Counted from the stretch's first letter, positions 1 through 11,460 are shown. The stretch: 64,000 nucleotides of DNA from Zizania palustris (GCA_019279435.1 JAAALK010000289.1:11910342-11974341), one strand, 5' to 3'. A program made the numbers and translations. Notes: generated by a model from the letters alone, not told the origin.

Positions 1-128
1 GAACACAGAGCGACAAAAGCATGAGCTACTACACGCGGTCTCTACGGCTAGCACTGACTAGAGCGTGGCCATCGGGGAGACCATAGTACGATACCAAACT
101 CATGTGGTATCATATATTCATTTTGCAG

Positions 129-155
129 TCCCTTGGGGGCAAATGTTATTGTTGC
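129..155 (+). pseudogene. 5' part of a broken SLC25-type mitochondrial carrier exon
   Basis: An intron-like pyrimidine-rich tract ending in TTTTGCAG (to 128) is followed by a reading frame giving PLGANVIVA, which continues directly at 11046 once Gypsy-A and its 5-bp duplication are removed. The joined exon resembles the plant NAD/nucleotide/folate carrier subfamily, which has a GANV-x-AASCA-x-ATTIATNP region. Only this exon is visible. Positions 1-128 look like intron or flank, and I saw no other feature there. The family call comes from the downstream half. Confidence 0.6.
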
Positions 156-644
156 TATTGGCGTAAAAGATTACGCTAACAAGTTTCTGAAGATTAGAAA
201 CTAACAAACGAAGTGTTTGCGAAACAAACTATTCTAAGCCTCCGAAAGGATAATAACTTAGAATAGTTCGAATGTGTATATTGAATAACTTGTATTCGGT
301 CCCTATTACAGGGTAAAACGGGGGGTATTTATAGGCCCAAACATTAAGGAAAAGACATTTTTACCCCTCTATTACAACCGACATAGTAGAAACTATTAGG
401 TACTCTTAATAGGGCTAAAATGGTAAAAGACTAATCTAGTTAGAAAGAAGATAAGTCTTCCATCTTAGCTGGCAAAGAGGTTCCTGGAAGAATCTATGTT
501 CGAAGATGTACTCCGAACTAGAGCTCGTCATCATACTTCGAACTTGACTGGATGCATCTCCGAAATTATATATCGGACATCTTAATCACCAGTCTTTGTC
601 TTGTTGCTGCGATAATCTTGAAGATGGAATATTTTCCCCCAACA
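156..644 (-). repeat. Gypsy-A 3' LTR (left copy)
   Basis: This direct repeat of 10551-11045 begins with TATTGGCG (canonical TGTTGGCG, so one terminal mutation) and ends CCCCCAACA. On the minus strand it is a TGTTGGGG...CCAACA LTR with a TATAAATA box. The polypurine tract lies just outside, at about 645-655 (minus strand GAGGGGCTAC). Confidence 0.95.
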
Positions 645-970
645 GTAGCCCCTCGAATACGCTTCTCTGTTAAATCTGTGATGTTAGGGAAGTAGTATAC
701 GCAAGGAAACATATTCATGTGCAGAGATTAGCAGACTCAATACACCTCTGAAATGTATAGAGATGCGAACTTCAAATTATTTTCTAAATGAATTGCATTC
801 GAAGTATTTTAGAATTAACTTGGGAAATCCGAAAGTCTTTTTAGACTTGGAAAAAATAGCCGTTGGCTTTTTCCTTCTAACGGAAGTTACATAATGCGTT
901 AATTCCGGAATAAAGTAACGGTCAAGAATGCAAAACGGCATAAGCAAACGGTAAAAATTGGAGTCTGAGC

Positions 971-978
971 TATAAATA
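971..978 (+). promoter_or_regulatory. TATA box of the opposite-strand gene in Gypsy-A
   Basis: GAGCTATAAATAGAGGG lies 111 bp before the ATG at 1082 and points away from the 3' LTR, against the gag-pol direction. The same motif with similar spacing (about 127 bp) and a shared downstream ACCTTYCACCGCTTTC stretch occurs in Gypsy-B. It is therefore a conserved internal promoter rather than chance. Confidence 0.75.
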
Positions 979-1081
979 GAGGGCCCGACCCCTTCTTGTA
1001 CCTTTCCACCGCTTTCGTGCAAACAAACCAACTCTTGAACCCTAGCCTCCCATTTTCCTTCAAAGCAACCCAAGAGATCTA

Positions 1082-4000
1082 ATGGCGAAAACTAGCTTCA
1101 AGTGTCCTGGAACGGCTTCAACCTTGACTCGGCAGCAAGTTGCGGCGGCAGCGGCAGCCGCTACATTGGCGGCGACTGCTCCGACACCTGCAGCAGCAGC
1201 AATGGCGACGGCGGGGGAAAATCCCCAAAATGTTGGTCATCAAGACCTCTGTCCGGCGTCGACAAAATATATGGATCAATCTTATCAGCTAGGGCCGTCA
1301 ACCTGGGAAGGAAATCATTCCATCACCGAGACCCGGAGAAGTGGTTGTTTTCGAAGCTTTCTTCGAAGCTGGGTTAGGGCTTCCGGCAGTCGACTTTTTA
1401 GCGGAGGTATTGGACTTGTTTCATGTTACTCTCCCCCAACTCTCTCCGAATGCGGTAGCACGTCTTGCCATCTTCGAATGGGCGTTGCGAGCTGAAGGTT
1501 GTGAAGGAAGAGCAGAGATCTTCGCAGCACTACACAGAGCATCATGTCAACCGAAGACCTTCGTAGGCTTCGGAGGTGAAAAGATAGTAGTGGCCATCGG
1601 AAGTATCAACTTCAGACTCCGGGACGAATATGCTCTCCGGTTTCCTGCCAAGGCCATTAATGCTAGATGGTATACTGATTGGATCTTGAGATGGTTTTAC
1701 GCCGAAGTTGGGGCGAGCAGCCGCCTAGCTGGACCTCTGCGAGAAATCCACTTCCGAAAGGAAGCCTTAGTGCACCCGGATCTAGGCCAACTCGAAGCTC
1801 GCTTGAGCTTGCTTCAAAAACTCAGTCGTCGCTTGAGCATGCGAGACTTAGCCGAAGAATTCCTAGGGCTTCAAATTTCTCCCCTGATGGCCAACTGGCC
1901 TATCATCTTCGAGGAAGATTCAGAAGGAGGTCTTCGAAAAATTTCCTCAACTTCGAGTCCTGCAGGTAACTTCGAAAACAACATACTCTATGTATATTTA
2001 TTCGAAGAATTAACAAACTTAACTCGTTTTTTAGCTTCTTCAGCCCCTATAACTTTGGAGCAAATTGTACGGGCTTCGGAGAAGATTTTGGGCGTTCCAA
2101 CTCCGACCGAGAAAAAATGGAGAATCAAATTGGTTGGTAGTTGGGAACGATCCAACAGAGTATGGGGGCTGCTGGAAATTGTTCCGCCCCCTCTGATGGA
2201 TTGGGTACCTTCGGAGAAAGGGCCCAAGAAGAGGAAAGCCGAAGCTGGAACTTCGAGCTCCGCCAAGACTCCAGTTAAAAAGGTGGCTCGAAAGCCAAAA
2301 GTTCCTGCGCCTTCAAGCCCAAGAGCTTCAATCACCGATTCTCAGGAGGATGAAGGTAGGTTGCTCATGAGGTTGATTGACGAGGATGCAGCCCAAAGAG
2401 CTGTACGAGTTGACGAAACTGCGAACGTGCCGGAGTCTCAAGAGAATCTTGAGCAAGCTAGGACTCCGGCTGTTCAAGAAGATTTACCTCGGGACGGAGC
2501 CCCTGTGGATGAGAGCGGAATCGAAGTCACTACAGCTTCGATTCTGGGTGAAGCAACAACGGTTGTTCAGGAAAATGCTCTGACAGTCGAAGATTTGACG
2601 CATGATTCTGACGAAGATCTTGCCTTCGACCCGCCAAGCAGTCCAATGCTCACCCGCCGTCAAAATGTCGAAGGTAAACTTTGAATAATTCTTTTATCCT
2701 TTTTTGCAAAATTATACAATGTATAATACCTTTGTTTTTACAGAGTCCACTTCCATGGAAGAGGTCCGTCCCGAAGATATAGTTCCTGGACCTTCGACAA
2801 CTTCGGAGCCAATTCCAGGAGCCACTCAAATGGGGCCTGGAAAAGGCAAAGGGAAGATGGACCCTCTCCCTTCTCTAAGCTCAGGATCAACTCCGTCTGA
2901 ATCAACAGACGAGAGCCAATCTACTAAGGGGGGCCAGTCTACTGGGGCTCCGAAGACCACAGCTCAACACTCTGAGCCTTCGCCAAACGAAGATGACAAA
3001 CAAGCCTTAAGCATGCTCCCCCTTCTAGCTCCTTTCTTGGAGCAAAGAACTGGGCTTCGGACTTTGCTCGAGCCTTTGAATCAAGCTAGTTGCGAAGTCG
3101 GGGAGACAGACTTGGTGGCCATCTTGAGCGAGGCAGAGAGTTCGGAGCTTAATGCTGCCATGGAAAGCGCAGCATACCAGGTACGAAGTATCTGCAAAAC
3201 AGAATCAAATTTATATACAAATAATTTCTCACCTTAGCTTTTTATTTTCGCAGCAAACAGTCTTGGCCCGGGCTGCGAACATCTCCAATGAACGTGGAAA
3301 CATTCGCCTTCGAGAGGAAAATGCAACTCTTCAATGAAATCTGACTATCTCCGAAGGTCGAGTGGCCCACATGGACAACATGGTTTCAACGGAGCACAGG
3401 GCCAGACAGAGCTTGGAGGCTGCGAACAAGGAGCTCGAAGCGGAAAAAATTGTGCTTCGAGCAGAAATTGAAAAGATGCGGGCGGAGCACACTACTATGG
3501 GGGCCGAGCTAGTTAGACTCTGAGAAGAAGCTAGCCAACTACTGAATCATAATAATTCTTTAACTACGGAAGCGGCTAGGCTCTCTGGAGTAATAGAAGA
3601 GCTAACTTCGATGAAGGATGCGTTGATTGAAGATAAGCTGAAGTCTGAGAAGGTAGCTGCGGAGGTCATGGACCAATTGCTAGGCGTTCTGGAGTACTTC
3701 GGTACTACTGGGATGCTTCCTTCGGATGACAACATCTCCTTACTGCGCCGACTGAAAAGGATTCAAGGAGTAGCGAAGCAAATGAAGACAGCAGGCATTC
3801 GTTACGGAGAAATCTTCGGACAAGTGGCTGTTATTGGCTTACTTCGTTACTACGAAGATCTGGGTCGATCGATAACTCTGAGCGCGGGAGAGGGTCCTAT
3901 TACCTTTGATGACGATCAGCTTCTTACTCCCTCCGAAGGTGTGGCCGCTGCCTGGCAAGCCTTTCAAACTTCATGGAGAGCCGAAGGTTGCTATGTGATC

Positions 4001-4648
4001 AAGGCCTGGATTGACGAAGGACAACGCCAGAAGTAGGCTCGGTCCCAAGCTTCGAGCAGTCAGCCTCCTCCAAACCCGCAGGTTTAGAATTACCTTAGGA
4101 TCTTCAACTATGTAAAGCACTACACTTTTGTACATTTATGAATGAAGATTTGTTTATCATGTTTTTAGGCTTTGCCTCATATGGAAGATGTCGAAGTGTT
4201 AGATGTTAACGACGAACTTCGCTTATTATGGGCTACCTTCGATATCTTAAAACTTCACAAGCGTCCTCGATTTCTAGTTCATCGAGACAGTTCCAGAGTA
4301 ATTACGTCCGAAATAAGTAAAGATATATTATCTTGTATTAAAGAGGAAGAAAAAGAAGTTAACTTGGAAACTTCGTCTTTTGAAGACATTATATGGTCCG
4401 AAGACGAAGATGAAGCTCAAAGTAAAAAGCCTGAAGAACTTGGAAGCTGGGAAAGGAGCCCCGAACGGCTTCGAACTTGGGCCGAGCTTCAACAAGAACA
4501 AAAAGACTTTAGAGCTTCGAAGGGAGGCAAAAGAGTTAAACGTAAAGTTGTTAGAACTCCCGGCACTGGAACTAGTCGTTCCAACCCTAGCTCTAGAGAT
4601 CGAAGAGGTCTTCGATTCCTTCTTGGTATAGATACCAATTTTTCATGA
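1082..4648 (+). pseudogene. Opposite-strand spliced gene of Gypsy-A (Transposase_28-like, coiled coil), decayed
   Basis: This five-exon gene is antisense to gag-pol. Exons inferred from GT/AG sites shared with Gypsy-B are 1082-1965, 2035-2673, 2744-3180, 3254-4081 and 4169-4648; the introns are 69-87 bp. Exon 1 begins with an Ala-rich stretch, then the FEAFFEAGLGLP...LPQLSPN block typical of the plant 'putative gypsy type transposon' family (PF04195). Exon 2 is basic, then acidic and Ser/Pro-rich. Exon 4 is a coiled coil and exon 5 is acidic, then basic. Breaks: a deletion near 1300 that shifts frame against Gypsy-B, TGA at 3335 and 3531, and TAG at 4034. The function is unknown. The frame runs through intron 1, so unspliced translation is also possible. 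Confidence 0.75.
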
Positions 4649-4939
4649 TGTAATCATATTTGTTCGAATAATAAATATCGAAATAAAATTGTCTCCCTAT
4701 TTATTAGCCCCTCTTTGGGCGTAAGCAACTTCGAACTGTATTCAAAGATGGTTAAGCACAAAGGAAAACTTAGGAGTGCAATTTTGGGGGTTCGGAGCCC
4801 CTCAGTAATTTAAAGATCTTTTAAAATCTTATAAAATGTCTTCGACTATTTGTAGTCTGAAGAATGGCAACTTAGTACCTTCTGTTTTTGAAAGAAATCA
4901 CTTGAGATAACTTTCCGGACACTTTAGTGTCTTAGATAA
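4649..4939. other. Non-coding spacer between convergent genes of Gypsy-A
   Basis: This AT-rich sequence carries AATAAA-like signals on the plus strand at about 4667-4690, suitable as the poly(A) region of the opposite-strand gene. No coding signal is seen. It is homologous to 25740-26031 in Gypsy-B in inverted orientation. Confidence 0.5.
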
Positions 4940-5290
4940 TTTGTCACATTGGACTTTCTTAACAGACATTCGAAGCTCATGGCTCAAACTCTGTTTTGTT
5001 TTGGCCTCCTTCGGCTCTTTTTTGCGAATTCTGTCAAACCAGTGGTTTGGAGTTCGCATTGGTCTCTTTGGACTCTTTTTACGGATGTCTACAAGCCGGT
5101 GGCTTGGACTCCGTATGATTTGGTCTCCTTGGACTCTTTTTACGGATGTCTACCAGCCGATGGCTTGGACTCCGTATGATGTGGTTTTGGGCTCTTTTAC
5201 GGATGCCTACAAGCCGGTGGCTTGGACTCCGGATTATGTCAGCCCCCACGTCAGAAACTTCGAACCAATGGTTCAAAGCCCGAAAATATG
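4940..5290. repeat. 61-bp tandem repeats between pol and the opposite-strand gene (Gypsy-A)
   Basis: Units containing ACGGATGTCTACAAGCCGG and GGCTTGGACTCCGTATGAT repeat at about 5081, 5142 and 5199 (spacing 61 and 57 bp), with degenerate copies upstream. The unit is the reverse complement of the array at 25258-25620 in Gypsy-B, which has about six copies. The reading frames across it are by-products of the repeat. Confidence 0.85.
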
Positions 5291-5556
5291 ATTCAAATTA
5301 ATGACACTTCCCTCTCGGTCAACTCCACGGTTCCAGTGCGTCCACTCGGAAGCTGTAAGTTTATGAGGGGTAGGCACTATCTGAACCATATGCTTTATTA
5401 ATTCGGAGGATGATTACAAATGATTACAAGGAGCCCCTATGCGAAGTATCGCTTTAGGTGCTCCGCATGCCAAGTATGCGCTAACTCTTCACCTTCCAAA
5501 TTAGCTAATTTAAAAGAGCCAGGACGTCCTGAACGAACAATTAAGTATGGACCTTC

Positions 5557-8500
5557 TCATTTATTTCCTAATTTTCCTGACGCTATGATGTTTCGTAAAA
5601 CGAGATGACCCGGTCTAAGCTCATTGATCTTAACCTTCGGGTCAAACCAAGCCTTCGTCTGCTGATGATATTTTGATAAATTGGCTACAGCTCGAAGTCT
5701 TGTCTCCTCTGTTAAATCCAGCGAAGCTTGTCTTTCTCCTTCAATCTCCGGTTCGGTGCTGCGAAGTGATCCTCCTTTGAGCTCCGTTGGAGTCATAGCT
5801 TCATCTCCGAATAGCAATCTGAATGGAGTGAAACCTGTGGACCTTGTTTGCGTAGTTCGAATGGACCATAAAATCTTCGGAAGTTCTTCGGTCCACAGTC
5901 CTTTTGCCAATCCAACTATCCTTCGATTTAGCCCTGACAAAATATTTCCATTGGCTCTTTCTACAGCTCCATTAGACTGAGGATGTCTGACTGCAGCAAA
6001 ACATAACTGGATGCCTAGATCTTCGCAGAACTTTCTGAAAGGTTCTGCATCGAACTGTGTTCCATTATCAACTGTGAGTTGTCTAGGCACTCCGAACCGG
6101 CAAATGATACTCTTCCAAAAGAATTTCTGTACATTGTTCGAAGTGATAGCTGTTAAGGGCTCTGCTTCTACCCACTTAGAAAAATATTCAATAGCTACCA
6201 CTGCGAACTTTAAATTTTCCTTAGCTACTGGAAAAGGACCAATCAAATCCATACCCCATCTGGCCATGGGCCATACCGGAGCAATAACTTGAAGAGTTGT
6301 TGGTGGGATGTGCGGACTAAGTTCTCCGCATCTCCTACTATCGTAGGCCAAAGCTCGAGGGGCTAGATGGCTACCACAAAGCCCTTCATGAATTTCTCGA
6401 AGAATATCTTGGCCTTCGGTTTGGGATATACATCGGAGTAAAGGGGAACATACTCCGGCCTTGTATAAAATATCGTTGATTATTTGATAATTCCTGGCTC
6501 TGAGTTTCAATCTTGAAAACTGTGGCTCTTCAGACGAATTTGCTCCTATTTGCAAAAGTTCCATGATCGAATTTCTCCAATCTGTACTTGGAATGCAAAG
6601 AATCTCAGCGGAGGGAATTTGTGGCACCGAAGGTGTACTGAGCTCCTCATAAAAAGCCTCTTCTGGTATATCCATAGCTCCGGCTGCAGCTTTTGCTAAG
6701 ATGTCCGCTTGCACATTTTCTACTCTTGGTATACTCCGAATGGAAATACCCTTGAATTGTGCTTCGATCTTACGGATTTCTTCTAAGTACTTTGCAAGTT
6801 GTGGATGCCGAACTTGAAAACGTTTATCTATGTGCCCTGCTACTATTTGAGAATCTGTCTTTATAACAACTCTTGTAGCCCCTAGAGCACGTGCTTTTCG
6901 GAGTCCCAGTAAAATCCCTTCATACTCTGCTATATTATTGGTAGACTTAAAGTTGAGTCTTGCGGAGTACATTGCTCTTTGCCCTGAAGGCGAAATTAAA
7001 ACTGCTCCAACACCTGCTCTAGATGCTTGGAAAGCCCCATCAGAAAAAACAGTCCAAATTCCTTCATTTGACTTCTCCGGCACCCACATTGCAGGGGGAG
7101 TCCATTCTGCTACAAAATATGCTAAGACTTGTGATTTGATTGTTGTCCTTGCCAGAAAGGATATGCCGAAGGGTGCTAGTTCAACTGCCCACTTCCCAAT
7201 TCTTCCAGTGGAATCTTTACTTCGGAGCATATCTCCCAAAGGATACGAAGTTGGTACAATTACATTATGAGCCAAAAAATAATGTCTCAATTTCCTCGAA
7301 GCCATTATCAGAGCATAAGTGAACTTTTCGAGTTCGGAATACCTTGTCTTCGCTCCTGACAATGCTTCGGACACAAAATAAACTAGATTTTGTACCAACT
7401 TTCCATTTAAATCCATTTCTCTGACAAGGATTGCGCTGACAGCAGAGCCTGTAGCTGCAAGGTAAAGGAGTAGGGTTTCGTCCGCAGTAGGCACCGTGAG
7501 TGTAGCAAGATTACTGAGATACTCTTTAATATCTTCGAAGCTTTTCTGACACTCCGGTCTATTGAATGTTTCTGCTAAGTCTAGGCTATGTTGGTGCTTT
7601 AAAGCACTCTTTATTACAATATCATCCATATAGGCCTCCACATTGCGACCTAGTTGATGACCTAGAGCCTTAGCAACTAATCTCGAAAAAGTAGCCCCGG
7701 CATTTCTTAGGCCGAAGGGCATTCTTACATAACAGAAGACTCCCGAAGGAGTTATGAAGCTTGTCTTGATTTCATCTTCGTGCTTCAACCATATCTGATG
7801 ATAACCGGAGTACGCGTCAAGGAAACTTAATAACTCCGAACCTGCAGTGGAGTCGACCAATTGATCAATTCGGAGCATGGGGTAGGGGTCACGAGGGCAT
7901 GCTTTATTCAAGGATGTGAAATCAATGCACATGCGCCACTTCCCAGAGGATTTCTTCCTGACGAAGACTGGGTTGGCTAACCATTCTGTGTGAGCCACTT
8001 CTCTGATAATCCCAGCCTTCAGCAATTTTTCAACTTCGTCTTTGGCAAGAATAGCTCTTTCTGCAGACATTTTTCGGAGTCCTTGCTGAACAGGCCGGGC
8101 CTTCGGGTTTACAAGTAAACTGTGCTCAATAATATCCCAACTGACTCCGGTGATGTCTTCATCAGACCAAGCAAAGACATCTAAATTCTCCTCAACTACT
8201 TTTTCCAAGGAGGTAGCGACTTCTGGAGGTAAATCTTTACCAAATTGAAATGAATATTCTTTACCATCTTTAACAATAACCTTTGTTGCAATCTCTCCTT
8301 CAGGACTTGGTCTTGGGAAGGATTTCTTCGAAGATTCGCTAGGAGCAGAAAAATTTCCTTGATTATCTTGCACACTATTCACTTGTCTTGGATCAAGAGG
8401 AGGGTCGTAAACATACTCTGCTCTTCGGGCGGTAGCTTGATCTCCGAAGATAGTGAGCACTCCCGCTTGTGTGGGCATCTTCATGCACAAGTAATTGTAT

Positions 8501-9759
8501 TGTGCCACATCTCCGAACTGATTTAACATGCCTCTTCTGAAGATGACGTTGTAGGCATATGGAGCATCCACGATGTCGAAGATTACTTCCTCTGTCCTGG
8601 CTAACAATCCTTCTCCGAAGGTAACTTCCAGGCCAATTTGGCCGAGTGCATCAAGCGGAGGTCCTGCGAAGCCTTGCAAAGGACGAGCCGCTGAAAGAAG
8701 GTGCTTTCTGGAGAAGCATAATTGATCGAAGGCTTGAACAAAAATAATGTCTGCCGAATTCCCTCCGTCAATTAGCACTCTTCGAACCTCAGTTCCTGCA
8801 ATGTCAGCAGTAATGACAAGTGGGTCTGCATGTGGAAATTTAATGACAGCTGCATCCTCTGCAGAAAAAGATATTGGTACATGGGACCATTCAAGCATAG
8901 CAGCTGCAGACGACGAAGTTCCAATATGCCCCACTTCTCTGACATACTCTCTTCTCTGCCTTTTTGACATGCTTCCGAGAGTCCCTCCTCCAGAGATTGG
9001 GAGGACTACTCTTTTTCCTCGGTCTTGCCCTTCTTCCTGCTTCGGAGGTGGCATAACATTGACCACCGGAGGGCGCCTTGCTGGATCGAAGTTCTCTATT
9101 CGCGCCACAGCCTGGACAGGCTCTGGACGCACTTTGGCTTGAACTCGGTCAGTAGTACCTCGACCCAAAGTTCTCTCTAAATACTCTCCTCTCAAAGTAA
9201 GTATAGCCTTGCGCGCGTCAGTTGCGTGACTTCGGTTCTCACCATGAATGCAGCAAAAGAAAGTTTGTCCTTTTCCGGCCGATTTCCCTGGAGGCCTCCA
9301 ACTGCTGGTTTTACTTCCCGAAGGTTGTGGAGCTCTTTGGGCAAACTTTTGCGGAGGTGCAATGTTCAGAACTTCTGAACGAGGATGCTTTTGCCCCCTT
9401 CTCCTATCATGTTGAGCTTCGAAGATAGGTCCTTGCGGCTGTGCCGAAGTTTTCACTTCCAATTTTACCTCCTGCAGTATGGACGGAGTAGCTGCAGTTC
9501 TCCGAAGCCAGCCCTCTTCTGACCTTGCATATTCTTCAAAATAGGACATCAGCTGAGAAACAGAAGATATGCTTTTCCGGTGAAGTTTATCAAGGAGGCC
9601 TGGATGAATGACTCCTTCCCGAGCTGCGTCAACTACTGAAGACGTAGTTAACCCTCGGATCTGCGACTTCGTATGAGCGAAGCACTTGAAGTATTGTCTT
9701 AAGGTTTCTCCAAGGAGCTGCTTCACCTGGAAAAGACTTCCCGTCGACATTGGAGGCAC
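5557..9759 (-). pseudogene. Gypsy-A gag C-terminus / protease / RT / RNase H x2 / integrase, internally deleted
   Basis: This 1400-codon frame holds most of the polyprotein. In order: gag (MSTGSLFQVKQ...), a CCIHGENRSHATDA knuckle-like motif, a protease with VLIDGG in place of the usual D-T/S-G, RT (WRMCIDFTSLNKACP; catalytic YMDD in EAYMDDIVIK), a first RNase H, a second RNase H (SDGAFQ, NIAEYEG, KTDSQ, VQADILA: all four carboxylates), and an integrase core with Asp (GMDLIG), Asp (TVDNGT) and Glu (GAVERA). Against Gypsy-B it lacks about 87 codons after LAETFN between RT and RNase H, and also the integrase HHCC zinc region (jump after APRALA). The frame ends where Gypsy-B has a Trp codon, so the C-terminal tail is lost. 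Confidence 0.9.
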
Positions 9760-10488
9760 GAAGGTGCCCTAGAAGTTACTCACGAACTTTTTCTTCAATT
9801 GCCCCCATGAACTGATTGATCCTGGTTTTAAAGACCAGAACCATCGCAAAGCTACTCCTTGAAGAGCCAGGGGGAAACATTTTGCCATGGTGTCCCGCAC
9901 TCCTCAACTGGCTTCAATTGCCAAAGCATAAGATCGGACAGATTCTCCAGGATCTTCATCTCCGACATACTTGCAAAGCTTCGAAGTCTTAAACTTCGGG
10001 TCGAAGCAAACTTTTTGCAGTTCAGGATGCAGCGGAGACTCTGTATCAAAGGAGGCGTTCTCCGGGGCTTCAGGATAGATATGTTCATCGTCTTCAGGCA
10101 CTTCAGGAATAACTGGGATGGCTTGAGAGCGAAGCCTATTTGCAGCTTCTTGCCGCCATCTTGCTACTTCGGCTTGGAGACTGGCCATTTGAGCGGCCAT
10201 ATCACCAAGATTGTCTTCATCTCCTCCAGAAGGATCTTCTGGGTCTTGAGAACTGTAAGGATCGGTTCGGAGTGGAACTTGAGGTGGAAGAGGAACTCCG
10301 GGTGGCCGAAGTATAGATGGAGTTGGCGGAGGAACTCCGTATGCTCGAGGAATGGGAATCCCTTCCGGAGTTTGAGGTGGAGGGAACGTCGAAGGTCCTC
10401 CGACCTCAACTGTGTCTGGAGATATCACTCCGGAGGTCCGAGGGGACCTCCGAACAGGGTTACCAGTTGCGCTCTGCTTAGGAGGCAT
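9760..10488 (-). pseudogene. Gypsy-A gag N-terminus
   Basis: It starts at the ATG at 10488 (MPPKQSATGNPVRRSPRTSG). This is followed by a Pro-rich region, a short amphipathic stretch (MAAQMASLQAEVARW) and the conserved PENASFDTESPLHPEL segment. It is broken by TGA at 9904-9906 and a second nonsense codon at about 9770, just before the downstream frame. It is clearly homologous to the Gypsy-B gag halves at 12022-12218 and 19856-20300. Confidence 0.85.
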
Positions 10489-10530
10489 GGTGTAAGAAGT
10501 TGGTAGAGAACGAAGTTTCTTGGACTAGGT

Positions 10531-10550
10531 TCCCCACGGTCGGCGCCAAC
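10531..10550 (-). promoter_or_regulatory. Primer binding site of Gypsy-A
   Basis: Immediately inside the 5' LTR, the minus strand reads GTTGGCGCCGACCGTGGGGA. The TGGCGCC core is what the 3' end of plant tRNA-Asp would pair with; the match beyond the first eight bases is imperfect. Gypsy-B has the same element at 11961. Confidence 0.7.
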
Positions 10551-11045
10551 TGTTGGCGTAAAAGATTACGCTAACAGGTTTCTGAAGATTAGAAACTAAC
10601 AAACGAAGTGTTTGCGAAAGAAACTATTCTAAGCCTCCGAAAGGATAATAACTTAGAATAGTTCGAATGTGTATATTGAATAACTTGTATTCGGTCTCTA
10701 TTACAGGGTAAAACGGGGGGTATTTATAGGCCCAAACATTAAGGAAAAGACCTTTTTACCCCTCTATTACAACCGACATAGTGGAAACTATTCGGTACTC
10801 TTAATAAGGCTAAAATGGTAAAAGACTAATCTAGTTAGAAAGAAGATAAGTCTTCCATCTTAGCTGGCAAAGAGGTTCCTGGAAGAATCTATGTTCGAAG
10901 ATGTACTCCGAACTAGAGCTCGTCATCATACTTCGAACTTGATTGGATGCATCTCCGAAATTATATATCGGACATCTTCATCTTAATCACCAGTCTTTGT
11001 CTTGTTGCTGCGATAATCTTGAAAATGGAATATTTTCCCCCAACA
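10551..11045 (-). repeat. Gypsy-A 5' LTR (right copy)
   Basis: TGTTGGCG...CCCCCAACA, 495 bp, ends at the TSD GTTGC. On the minus strand the R/U5 half (TATAAATA box, CATTCGAACTATTC, TTACGCCAACA) is nearly identical to the Gypsy-B LTR. The first ~200 bp (U3) are clearly different apart from short shared blocks such as AGCTAAGATGGAAGAC. Confidence 0.95.
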
Positions 11046-11117
11046 GTTGCATCATGTGCCAAAGGTGCAACTACTATTGCCACAAATCCACTCTGGGCTG
11101 TGAAGACAATATTTCAA
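11046..11117 (+). pseudogene. 3' part of the broken SLC25-type mitochondrial carrier exon
   Basis: The frame reads VASCAKGATTIATNPLWAVK and then TIFQ. It contains the carrier signature around NPLW-x-VKT, which in active NAD/folate/pyrimidine-nucleotide carriers is followed by Arg (VKTR); here that Arg is Ile. The exon should end in CAG|GT, but the sequence reads CAA|AT, so the splice donor is lost. With the LTR element inserted in the exon, this is a relic. Members of the family exchange NAD, nucleotides or folate across organelle inner membranes. Only one exon remains in the window, so the substrate cannot be called. Confidence 0.65.
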
Positions 11118-11349
11118 ATATCCTATGCCTCATAACTCGTTAGGAGCAGTAATACACCCAAGACACCTGATAGCATAACTGCAAGTTAAAATTATATGTA
11201 TATTTTGACTAGCCAAGGTTCAAAATCTGTTGGCAAGTCCTATTTCCTTCCGAACGTTAACTAATGGCCTTTACACAGGCTCAATGTATCCATTTGAAAT
11301 GTAGTGTTAATTTAACTGATTACTAATATAATTGTCTTTTATTTTTTAG
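11118..11349. other. Intron-like host sequence with no gene
   Basis: This AT-rich sequence follows the broken carrier exon and ends in TTTTATTTTTTAG, an acceptor-like tract that abuts the plastid-derived fragment. No coding potential was seen. It is presumably the former intron of the carrier gene. Confidence 0.4.
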
Positions 11350-11460
11350 CCTGCTCCCGCCTCCTTATGAAACTTTCGTTATTGAGTTAGCCATACACTT
11401 CACATGTTTCTAGCGATTCACATGGCATCATCAAATGATACAAGTCTTGGATAAGAATCT
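11350..11460 (-). pseudogene. Plastid-derived DNA: rps12-rps7 spacer part (left half)
   Basis: This is the left half of a nuclear plastid insertion, continuing at 30505 across Gypsy-B. On the minus strand it reads from ATTCTTATCCAAGACTTG through ATGCCATGTGAATCGCTAG toward GGAGCAGG. I recognise this as the sequence just downstream of the plastid rps12 stop codon. Exact boundaries need alignment to a plastid genome. Confidence 0.7.

Larger units (their letters stand above)
156..11045 (-). mobile_element. Gypsy-A: Tat-lineage Ty3/Gypsy LTR retrotransposon
   Basis: Two direct LTRs (156-644 and 10551-11045) are bounded by the 5-bp target duplication GTTGC (151-155 and 11046-11050). Reading the minus strand, the order is 5' LTR, PBS, gag, PR, RT, RNase H, second RNase H, IN, 61-bp repeats, an oppositely oriented extra gene, PPT and 3' LTR. 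About 10 substitutions and one 6-bp indel separate the LTRs (roughly 98% identical). The RT sequence and dual RNase H place it in the Tat group, as for Grande/RIRE2/Retand-type elements. It is defective: nonsense codons, a deletion between RT and RNase H, and loss of the integrase zinc region. Confidence 0.95.

Noticed and set aside
4941..5291. Repetitive Trp-rich frames
   Set aside because: Created by the 61-bp tandem repeat; the repeat length is not a multiple of three, so frames cycle through the unit.
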